From contig NC_134704.1 of NCBI RefSeq assembly GCF_043290135.1, positions 23,589,501-23,653,500 of the forward strand: a stretch of DNA of 64,000 nucleotides, written 5' to 3'. This DNA comes from Rhipicephalus microplus. Lineage: Eukaryota; Arthropoda; Arachnida; Ixodida; Ixodidae. Below are positions 27,601 to 39,600 of this stretch, in pieces (position 1 is the first letter of the stretch; every line of letters begins with the position of its first letter). The notes under the pieces were generated by a model, which ran no database searches, was not told the DNA's origin, and saw only the letters and a program-made list of their open reading frames with translations. The position numbers were made by a program, and so were the translations under genes.

Positions 27601-30600
27601 CAGAGTCGTGGATCGTCTGATGACCTTCTCTCTCCTTTTTTTTACAACGTCTCTTCTCACTCATCCTTTATCCCCCTTACCCCCTTCCCCAGTACAGGGT
27701 AGCCAGCCGGTCTGAGAACTGGCTAACCTCCCTGTCCTTCCTCATTTATTCCTCCTCCTCCTCAATAAGCCATTGTGACTCTTGCCTATGGTTTTTCCTC
27801 AGTAAATGCATTTTGTATGGAAGTCATCAGCCCCGTAATAATATTGTGGACAATTAGCCGTATGTAGAGCGCACATTATATGAATAGATGAAAACTCATT
27901 GTCGGCTAGGCTGAAGCTACTCGCTCGTACAACCGCTATACGCCTTGTACTCGGCTAACATAGGGGTCTGTTGTTGATGTTGTTTTTCTTGTAATAACAC
28001 TCTCCACCTTGCGTCATGCACAGCCAACCATTGTGTTTCAGACCCGAACGAGAAAGAACTGGGCGACTTCATGCCGGTGCAAAGCCTGACACGGAGGGAA
28101 GGGAAGCGGCCTGCCATTTTCCTCAGGTATCGACCTCCCAACCCGGACCAGGGATACGTCAAGGTCTTCCCCGGAAAGCTCAGGTGAGTCTGGAAATGGT
28201 GTTCAATCTGTTGCCAACACATTCCGGAGACTTCGGTTACACCGTTTCTCTATACGCCTTCACTGCCGCAAGGACACACAATTAGCAGTAGCCTTGAACT
28301 CGTATAGCGCATTACGGGAAAGAAAAAAAGAAAATGGCCAAGCGGACCGACGCAAAAGGACAGGGCGCTAATTTCCAATAGCAAATTGCATCAGGTATGT
28401 AGACTTGCGCAAGCATACAAAAACACCCGAACGTAACGCCATGACTAGACGATGCCATTGCAACGTCGCAGACCAAAGTTTCTCAGATTGTTCGCTTGAA
28501 TAAAGAAGGACACTTCATGTTCAGATGGAGTGGACGAAGGGACGCTGATACTTCTGATGCGCCTCTATCATTTCTCGGGCATTTCGTGACGGGTGCTTTT
28601 TTGCCACTTCACATTGATCAAACAAGGGCGAAAATCCACAATCGCGGCAGTGAATTCCAATGTGTCCCTGCGTTGCTTCGTGCACATTGTAATGGCGTAC
28701 TTTAGCTCACTCTGAAATTAGCGCTCTGTCCTCTTGTGTCGGTCCGCTCGGCCGTTTCTTCTTTACCGTAATGTCCTATGCCAGTTCAAGAACGACTAAC
28801 CAACTCTCCCAATCTTCAACACTTGTAGCAGTAGCCCTTAGGTTACAACTGTGGTACAGTACGATGCTGTTTGCAGAATGACTAATGGCTTGTTGCTTGA
28901 AAACAAACAAACAAAGAATTGTGAGATTGTGAGAATGAAAAGTAATTGGAGAGAGCTCTAGTCATTGACTTATGTGTTTGGTAGTAGCACTGGCACGCCG
29001 GTGTTCACGTTCTCTGGTGTATTCCTGTGGTTACGATTTTGTTTCGTCGCACTACCGATGCGGATCCCATAGGCCACGTAGAAAAAAGCACGCGGTTGAG
29101 ATATTCTCCGCCAGGTGGCGCAACGATTCCATCCGTTCACAAGGAAAGTCGCTGCTCTTTAAAGAAACTCATTCAGTTCATTTTCATCAATTATTATGAC
29201 AATTATTTGGCTCTTTTCATAGGTAAATTTATACTTTATATTATATATTATCCAACATAACTCTTAGCTTGAAACAGGGCCATATATTTCGCACCACTTT
29301 TATTTTTTTAATAGACTCCTTTTAAGAGTGAGGCTGTTTAGCTAACCGTTTCTTGCTCACGCCATACCAAAAAACTATCATCACCATGAACCGATTTGCC
29401 CCACAGAAATTGGATAATGTCCCTAGTCACCACTTCTACACTAGAAATAAAAGTATTATCGTCAAACAGGTACGTGCCACTGTGCGGCCTACCAGAAAAC
29501 TATCGTTATCATAGATACTGACATTTACCCGTTCGTTTCACTCAGTCTTGCCTCGGGTCGAAGTACAATAGTGAAGCAGTGAGAGGTAGTTTTATGGCAC
29601 CCACTCTTGATCTTCTGCAAATGATGATAGTGTTTTTTTTAAGTTGTTGGAAAGTAGTCTGGCCATTTATTGCTCCAATTTTCTTCTTTTAGGTCTGCGG
29701 ACATTTACCGCGTGATTCCAGTGACAAGTGACACGAGTGTAGAAGAAATTATGATCCAGGCTCTCGAAAAATTTGGACTAGACTCTTCGGACATCAACAA
29801 GTTCAGGCTATCCGAAGTCACGCTAGACAAAGGATGTACGTATCAATCTTCGCTTTAAATAACCAGTTCGCTTGGGACTCAGCTTTGCAATTTGAACTTT
29901 TCTTTCGTTTTCTCCCGCAGCTGTTCATGAAAGAGTGATGGACAATCAAGAAGGTCCTTGGGTGTTGCTTAAAAATATTGCCAGAGTAAGTATCAGCTTA
30001 AGCACAAGATAATTTTTCATTATACTCGGAGATTACATATACAACAAGCTACAGCGTTTGCTAAACGACTCAAACGACTTAAATAGTGTCCTTGCAACTT
30101 AAAATATGTCGGTAATGTGGTAAGGGTTTAACTTAAACATCTTTAGTGTTTCTTCCTTTTTTTACGCATTTCTTTCGACCATTTCGGCCACATCTTATAA
30201 ACCTAAACATAAGTGCATTCAGCGTCAAGAGTTTAAAGACCGCGAGACATAAAAATAAATAGTCAAGGTTACCTGCTGCGGCAGGTAACTTTGAATTTCA
30301 TCTTTACATCCAGCTACACACTGTGCAGTTCCACCGACTACATTGACGAAATTCAAACTTTTCTCTAATGTAGTGGTCTCTTAAATTTTGGCGCCAGCTT
30401 CATGTGCATTCTTGCTGTCGTTTTTTCTTCTCTGGGCAGGAAATATAAAAAAAACGGTTGGCAAAATATAAGTTTTTTTTTTATAGCAAATGAGTTCCGC
30501 GGCAATTCTGCTTTTCTTCTGAGTGAGTTCATTTAAATATTATGGTCATTACTGAAATACGTTCTCATTCATGGTCTCATACTACAACCTCGATGGGTTC

Positions 30601-33600
30601 TCGTAACTTATTCGAGAGGATTTTTGAACTGCGGTTTAAACATTGTAGCTGGATCGTTGTGGCGTAATGGCTGCCACGTGTTTCATCCGCTCGTTCACAT
30701 TATTCTAGGAGTCAATACGGCAGAAAGACCTGACCAGGTTCTACCTCCAGCAAAAAGAGGATTGTTACAGCTCTAGCGTTGCCCTTTTCGTTGGAAACCT
30801 TCCACCAAATCTATCCCAGAGGCAGTACGAGAAAATTCTAGTAGACCTTTTAGGAAAACGTGAGTATCGCGCCTGGCTGCATGCGCCATTTTTTAATTAA
30901 TTAAAGTTGCTACTAACAATGTAGTCTCACTACATGTCTTTTCTGAAGCTTTCGGAAAGCTCTGCGTAGCCTCTTATTTATATGGTGCCATTTTTTTTCT
31001 TGTAACCCTTTTTGAACAATTTCCATCAAAGTCGTGCAACCGACTTCGCTACTGCAATGATCAACTACAAAAATATCGCTTACAGATAAAAATCTGTAAC
31101 TATGCTTAGGTGTTGAAATGTGCAATGTATCTTTTTTTTTCTTGTCAGTAGTGCTCCTATTCTCGATTTTCATGTTTCGCGAATCAGTTAAACACCTTTT
31201 AAAAGCCCATGCGTTTGTGGTAAAAAACAAACAAACTGGACAACCATTATCACATAGCTTTATTGTTTTCCTTCATAGTGACACTTCTATAAAATTGTTT
31301 ACATTGACTGGGTACGTATTCACTGAACAGTAATCAAAGCAGTTGAATTGTGTAAACACAGTGCACCACCTGTTTTCTAACCAGCGTCTGTTCACTTCTT
31401 TTTTTTTTCTATCTTTCTCTGTACAGCTTATAAATTTAAGCAGATAGGTCCAATTTATTACGAGTACGGTTCCCTGATCATCACCTATGACAATGCTGAC
31501 ATAGCAGTGAAGGCTTTTTACATGCTGAGGGAGTCAAGCTTCGAAGACAAAAATCTCCTTGTCCTACTCCTGCCCAACACTATCCCTGAGATGATCCCCG
31601 AAGGTGTCAGGGTGAGTACCTATACTTTCATAGCAATGCACACATGTGTTGGAGGTTTTGCAGATGAGCTATCTATGCGACGTAGCTCTTGCGATTGTAA
31701 CCTTTTTCCATTGTTACGATACCCTAGTAGGCAGTTCGTATAATCTAAGTTTATCTTTTTTATAATGTAGCAAGGGTGGCTGTACGATATTGTGAGTTTA
31801 TTGTAAGCAGCGCCCTATTAGCAATTTTTTGTTTCTCTTTCTTTATCAGAATGCCTTATAACTTGACATGAGGGCGTACTACCTCGTGTGTAGCATTTTA
31901 CTTACCTGTTTTTGTTTGTATTGCACATTTTAGATGTTTATGAGAATTGCTGCACCTCCCTTTCCACTATATAACGCCCATTGCGTGCCCTGAGGGTAAA
32001 TAAATGAAAAAAAAATTAAGCGCGAACTATTCATGCATGACGTGCGTTATTTAAAGTTTCTTACGGAGACCATATGGAAGCACTAGATTGAAATCGCTCT
32101 GACTTAAAATAATAAAAAAAAGATTGGTTTTACAGCCTTTGTATGTGCCCGTCGCGCTCAGCTCGTCTAAACTTCCTGATGCGAGATTTCTCACTCTTTT
32201 TTTTGTTTACTTACAGCCGTTACTGGTATTCGTGAACGTGAAGAGTGGAGGATGCCAAGGCCTGGAACTCATCACATCTTTTCGTAAAATGTTGAACCCT
32301 TATCAAGTGTATGATTTGGAGAATAGTGGACCGTTACCTGGGTAAGTTATGTCTGCGAGGGTTGGCTGTATAGACCAGTACTTATCCGTTGATGCAGTTT
32401 GATACAAAGGTTTCTCGGTCGCTTGCTCAGACCAGTGTTTATAGATTCATACACTACCGCGCGAAGGTTACTGAATCAGTGCGGTGGTCATTCAGTAATC
32501 ATTATATGTAGCGTGTTTTTGAATCACGAAATCATCAAGCGCGCTTGCGAAGTTATATGGCTGTACCGTAAAATGTCCTCTTCCTAATTTTTGCCTTACG
32601 AATGTTGTATTGATGCAACTTATTCCATGATTTTTAACATGTGTGGACATCTGATGAAGAACCCCTTTGAAGTTAAATTCAAATAAGTGGTTTCAGACTG
32701 TCGTAGACCAATTGTGTTTAGAGCCCAATTTTTTAAAAGATCTGGTCGATTACTTGAACGTCTGTCCTCGACAGCGTCACTCACTCGTAAAAACAACACA
32801 CAACAATGTTAGAAATTTCGGCAGATGTTACCTAAACATCTCATAAACATCATCAGCATTTGTGTTATTCTGCGACGCCGGCTTTTAGTTTTTTTCTTTC
32901 GCTTGTGCTTGTGCCGAGCCCCTGCAAGGTCACGAAACATTGAATGAACAGTCAACCTCCGGAGTAATAAGCAAGTTTCTGTTTTTTGCGGTATATTTTT
33001 GCTCACGTTTCGGCATCTCTTTAACTTTAACGTAGGCTGGCATTGGCAAGACAGCAGATTGCTGCCATCTGTTTTCTACAGCTACATTTTCAGGAGGGTT
33101 GTACATGAATGATTTCGCTAATTGATTCCTTCACATAAATAACTTAAGCTCTTCCGCACTGATCTATCGCTGATGACACCTAGGCAGACTGCAACTGTAT
33201 TATATCGTGAAACGTACGGTCTCCAGAGTACCTTACCAGTTACTGTAAACTTTTTTTTTTGAAAATTCGATTGGTTCTGGCATACTAGAAGTCCAGCACG
33301 TAAGATATTAGCTTTCAAGAATCGCAGATGGGTTCGTATGGTCTTCTTGGCTCATGAAGCACGAGGCCAAGGTTTTTTTTTTTTTTTTGTAAGAAGCTGA
33401 TAAACACATCTACTCAAAAACGCACTCGAGAGTCTCGCGTTGTTGTTCGAAGCGGGGGCAGGAGCTGATAGATGGTACCATCCCATTTGCACTCCGCTCA
33501 CATGGATGAATGAGTGTGTAAATACAACCCTGCAAGTAATTCGAGGGGCTTTATTATAAGAAACTATAAGAATTGACACTCATGATGACGGAGTTAGACA

Positions 33601-36600
33601 AGGAGAGCAGAAAGGTGGGTCTTAAAATTAATCTGCAGAAAACGAAAGTAATGTACAACAACCTCGGAAAAGAGCAGCCCTTCGAGATAGGTAATGGTGC
33701 ACTTCAAGTTGTAAAAGACTATGTCTACTTAGGGCAGGTAATAACCGCGGAGCCGAACCACGAGATCGAAGTAACTAGAAGAATAAGAATGGGGTGGAGC
33801 ACATTTGGCAAGCACTCTCAAACTATGACAGGTAGATTGCCACTATCCCTCAAGAGGAAGGTATATAACAGCTGTATCTTGCCGGTACTTAGCTACGGAG
33901 CAGAAACTTGGAGACTTACAAAGAGGGTTCAACTTAAGTTGTGGACGACGCAGCGAGCAATGGAAAGAAAAATGGTAGGTGTAACCTTAAGAGACAAGAA
34001 GAGAGCAGAGTGGATTAGGGAACAAACGGGGGTTACGGATATCATATTTGAAATAAAGAAGAGGAAATGGACATGGGCCGGGCATGTAGCGCGTAGACAG
34101 GATAACCGCTGGTCATTAAGGGTAACCAACTGGATTTCCAGAGAAGGCAAGCGAGTTAGGGGGAGACACTAGGTTAGGTGGGCAGATGAGATTAAGAAGC
34201 TTGCGGGTATAAATTGGCAACAGCAAGCACAGGACCGGGTTAACTAGCGGTACATGGAAGAGGCCTTTGTCGTGCAGTGGACGTAGTCAGGCTGATGATG
34301 GTGACTATAGAGACCACGTGACGATCGCAGGCTGTACGTGTTTCGGCACGTGCGCGACTACAAGATCCTGGTGTGCGGCGGCGACGGCACCGTCGGCTGG
34401 GTGCTCCAGTGCCTGGACAACGTCGGCCAGGACTCCGAGTGCCAGTCTCCGCCGTGCGCCATCGTGCCGCTGGGCACGGGCAACGACCTGGCGCGAGTGC
34501 TGCGCTGGGGACCCGGCTACACTGGTGGCGAGGACCCCCTCACTCTGCTCAAGGACGTCATCGACGCCGAGGAGATCCGCTTGGACAGGTGGACGGTGGT
34601 CTTCCACTCGGATGAAAAGCCGGAGGAGAAGCCCGGCTCACTCACAAACAGCTCGGGCTCCACGTCCGAGGACAACACGGCCATATTCGTCATGAACAAC
34701 TACTTCGGCATCGGCATCGACGCAGACCTTTGCCTCGACTTCCACAACGCTCGGGAAGAGAACCCCAACAAGTTCAACAGCAGGTGAGTCTCTCTTGTTG
34801 TGGTTGTTTTCCTATTGTTAGTGGCGCATACCCACTGTGGGGGATGGGCCAAGAATCGAGTGGTTTCAACATTTACTGTTCATATTTGGAATGATGGAGG
34901 TTTAACAGAAAGATTGCCGATAGTCTAGGAAAGTGTGGTGCTAAATGTAATGCATACAAATATTTACATAAACGAATTTATTCTCAGAAAAGAGCAATAA
35001 TCAGATTTTATACGTATATAATTATGTGAACCTGTTAGGATAATGAAACTGGTTAATTAGTCAACCTATTAGTTTCATCAATATAGTCCCGGATGGCCGC
35101 GCATACTATCGCATTAGAGAAACCAGAAATGGAAGCTCCAAAAGACAAAATGACAGGCAGAGATAAGTGCATACCAATACCACGCAGAAGTATTTCTAAT
35201 AGGGTTTTTCGTAATGTGTTAAACCGCCTGCAGGTCAAAAAGAAATGGTCTATTGTTTCCAGTTCATCACAGAATGCACACAGTGGCGAAGGTGCCTGAG
35301 CAGACCTCTGTTTCATGTCGAACCAGCTGTTGAGATGGCGCTTTATGCGTGCTCGAAAATCACCAGGAAAGGTGCGGGAAAAGCTCGAACGCGCTTGTGC
35401 CCATGCGCTTCCTAGGTGAACGTGTCTTTTTGCGCACATCCCCAAGGAGGGCCACGGAATAGGATAAGGTTCATAAAGACACGTCAACAACGCAGAGTAC
35501 GGGGAATGATACGGTTCACAAACATACATGCACAATGGATTATGGGGAGGAAGGGTAAGTGTCACAACACGTCCACAAGGATGGACGCGACAAAAGGAAA
35601 GGTTCGCGAAGACACGTCCACAAGGAACGATATGGGGACAAGCGCAAATGCGTTAGTCCCCGTGCCTTCCCCTGTGAACCTGCATTTTTTTCGCGCAAAC
35701 TTTTTATATCAAGTCTCTAATGCAAAATAACAACAACGCCGACCAAGGTGAAATACACAAAACTTAAAAAGACGTTTTGGCTCCCCACACGGGAGCCTTG
35801 TTCACAGTGCTCCCGTGTGGGGAGCCGAAACGTCTTTTTAAGTTTTGTGTATTTCACCTTGGTCGGCGTTTTTGTTATTTTGCATTATGTTTGTCCCCGA
35901 CCAGACGGGATTCCGTCGGACTCTTGACTATATCGAGTCTCTGTTCGATATGTCCACGGCCTATTAGCTATCACCTAGTCCTTCTCTTCAGCTACTGAAT
36001 ACTGCTTAACGTAAATCTTCAACTATTTTGCAGACTTCACAACAAGGGCGTGTATGTGAAGATGGGTCTCCGCAAAATGGTGAGCAGGAAGACCTGGAAG
36101 GATCTGCACAAAGAAATCCGTCTTGAGGTGGACGGAAAAGTGATCGACCTGCCCCCTGTAGAGGGTATCATTATTCTCAACATTCTCAGGTACGTGTACC
36201 TGCGGCGGTCCACTACTTGAAGAATTTCGTGTTATAGCTAATTTAAAATTAAAATATTACGTACGATTCGAGCAAAGATTTTTAAAAACATTTTTGTAAT
36301 ATAAAAGTAGGCGAAACGTGATGATTTAGCTTAGTGATATTTTTTTTTTACCTAGCTGCTGTCTGAGCGCTTTGACAAGCTTTGTCGGAAATACAGCTAA
36401 AGTAGTTTGAATGAGTGAGCACGATATGTTTGAAATGATTGCTCAGAAAAACTGAGGTTGACAAGAAACTGTTGAACCATATGACACAGTTTTCCACTGT
36501 TCCAAGGGTTAACATCCGCATGTTACTGGTTTGTTTAACCATTTAACCTAGAAATCATTTTCATAGAATTCCACTGATAGTTTCAGATTACTCGGCATGA

Positions 36601-39600
36601 ACTTTTCAGCTGATGCCTCAATAGCACGCTCTTTGACAAATATTAGTAGCAATCACGTCTATCGATCTCGTGATTAGATTTTGCAAATGTAGAAACAAAA
36701 CGTTTTTTTTTTTGGTGCCTCGTTTGCGTCGAAGTGATGTCAACTAAGCTCTTGGCTTGTTTCTTGTAATCGGACTCTATATATTACAATCTAATATTTT
36801 AGCTACGCTTTTCCGTGTTTTTCTTTTCTTTTTTCTCTTTTTGGCGCAATAGACTCTACATAATGCACCGCTACGTAAGCCTGTAAGAACTACGTTTATA
36901 TCAGTTGCTTCCTTTCTCCACATTTACGCTATAGCTATCGTGCTTATGTCAATTGCTGGCCAGTTGAAAATGGTGGCGATGATTTTTGTCACAATATTCA
37001 TTTTAACTGGTTGGCGACTCGTAACCATCTGACCATTTCGTTACGTATTGCGATAGCAATTTTATCGGCATTCCCGGCGCAATCATGCCGTCGCCGTGAG
37101 GTATACCGTATACAGGCCAAGTGCGATAGCATGAACCCACACCTCCGTTATTCTACGTGCGAGTGAAATCGTACGGGCGAGAGCAGCCTATGAGCAATTT
37201 GTCGCTATCCCTGTTTTGCCCCTGATGTGAACCTAACTCTCTTACTTCAGTTATCACCGTCTATGGCGCCCCGACCATCTAATAACTTCCTTCTTCGTAG
37301 AGCTTCTTTGTTCACGCTGCACGGCTATGTACACGTTAAACGATTGCCTAAACGCCGAGTGTCCTCTCGTGTGGTCGCAGTTGGGGTTCCGGTGCTAACC
37401 CCTGGGGGCCCGAGAAGGAGGACATGTTCTCGAAACCGACGCATTACGACGGTATGCTCGAGATCGTCGGCGTCACTGGCGTCGTCCACATGGGCCAGAT
37501 TCAGAGCGGGCTGCGCAGCGCCATCCGCATCGCGCAGGGGGGCCACGTGAGTTATACTATACTTGCACGCTATTTGTTTGTCTATGCGCCACAATGGCGG
37601 CCGTTGACGGTTGGTAACCAATCAGCGGTGTCGTGCGCACCGGTTCACTACTTGGTTGAGCGCTGTCGTTGTTGAGATACCTGTCGGCCTGTTCAAGTTG
37701 CAATCCAGTCACAGCGGACGCGTTCAAACATGATCTTGTCATTTTACGCTTTCAATCGTCCATTAGTTGCTGTTGAATGATACGTACTTAGATGTGACAA
37801 ATTCGTGGCTCGGAATTCGTAGCAGGAAGAAAAAAAAACAAGCAGACGAAAAAGCAACGAGACAGATTTGGGGCAAAACAAGCAATTCAATTTTCGGTTC
37901 ATTTAGCCATTGAATGAGTCGCATTCGGTGCGGCTTTACATCTGCATTGCAAGAGCGAATCGGAGAATTCTTACCTAAATGTTCAAAGTAGAAGCACAAG
38001 TGCAAGCTTGCGGCACTGCTAAGTTTGTCCTCAGCAGACGTTATGCATACAGTTATCAGCGTTCGGTGTTTATTATCGGCGTTTGGCATGCTGTACACAA
38101 TCTTGTGATAATTTTACTCATAGCAACGTTCTATTTTGCGCGCATGCGCGAACATGCGTAAGATCTGGGCAAAGAACAGAAAATCAACAAATCGAGTTGC
38201 GTTTAAGAAGTCGTCTTTTTCTCATAATACGTCTTTCTGCGGAGAAGAGAACGTTACGAGTAAGTTTCCCGATGAGACTTACGTTCGCGTAACTCGTGTG
38301 ACGTGTCGACACGGCATCATGTCAAATGACGGGCCGTTATATTGTCTTTAAAGAATGATCGTAATCTACCACGTGTGCGTGTCCTTTGTTTAGTTCTGCG
38401 ATACCACTATAGCTTTAGTTTTGATGGGCCCGCGCGTACACGTGTGGCATGCAATTCGTGACACGATGTTATCGACCAGATAAAGAAAACAAGCAGCGGA
38501 ACACTTAGACGATTATTCTTTTGTGGACAAGTCAAGTGGTCATTTTTTACTTTTTTCCCCCCCTTTTTTTTCTGCTTACGCCCGCTGCTCGGGCAGTGCA
38601 TTTCCACTGCCGGCGCACTCGATCATTGAACGCGGGACGCTTTAGCTCATAGCTCTGGTCCTCTGCCGTCTCGACTTTTCAGTTGCGGATACGGCTAAAC
38701 ACGGAAATGCCTGTTCAAGTAGACGGTGAGCCTTGGATTCAGGGGCCCGGTGAAGTCGTCGTGCTCCGATCGGCCTTGAAGGTAAGCCTCGTGCATCAAG
38801 CGCTACGCACATTCAGACCGAGAGTGTTCCATGGAGACGTGCTAGAGCGCTCAATGTTCTTCGAAGCTTTCGCAAAGCCCAGAACGGTATATAGCTTGGG
38901 CTTGTTGGTACCTAAGGTGAGTTGAATAGCGCACACACGGGAACGGAGTTCGTAAGATGCCTTGATCGTGCAGTGTATCGGATCCTATCCAAAGTTGGAC
39001 ATTAAGCCAGTCCGCTAAATTCCCTAACGATCGTTTTAGAGAGCACCATGGCAATGTCAGAAAACACAAATACGATCCTTTAGATGTGCACTGCGGCACA
39101 TGTAGTTGTCAGCCTTATAGTTTGACAAAGTTCACGTGATTGTCAAGAGTAACGAAAATTAACTCCGTCAGATTATCACACTCGGAGTGGTTGAGCGGTT
39201 AGGCACACGGCGTGTTAACGCGCCTTCTGTTAGTTCATCTGGAAAAAAAAAACTTGCGTTTCTTCGTGCCGATTTCAGATAGTTTGCAGTCATGCCTATG
39301 TGACGAGCGTAATCGCCTCACCCAGTTTTGTACATTAGTATTTATCAGTGGCGGGAAAGAAACTTTTGTTGAGAGCTAGCGCTATTGCCGTGTAGCTTAC
39401 TGAATCCCTGTCTAACTGCGTGCTATTATACTCGCGTTCTACAAAGCAATCGCTTAAGAACATTCCGCCGCTGTGGCACAGTGGCTACGGCTGTCGGCTG
39501 CTGACCCGGAAGTCGCGGATTCAATCCCGGTCCCGGATTCGATCCCGGTCCCGGAGTTCACATTGATTCGGTGAAGGAGAAGCGCTAAAGGCCCGTGTAC

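Noticed and set aside
34305..34607. Minus-strand and alternate + strand frames across DGKQ exon 15
   Set aside because: Shadows of the GC-rich catalytic exon. The DGK frame is unambiguous.
39179..39240. Possible tRNA gene
   Set aside because: A-box-like ggttgagcggttaggc is present, but the B box is degenerate and no acceptor stem pairs, so it is a tRNA-derived relic at best.
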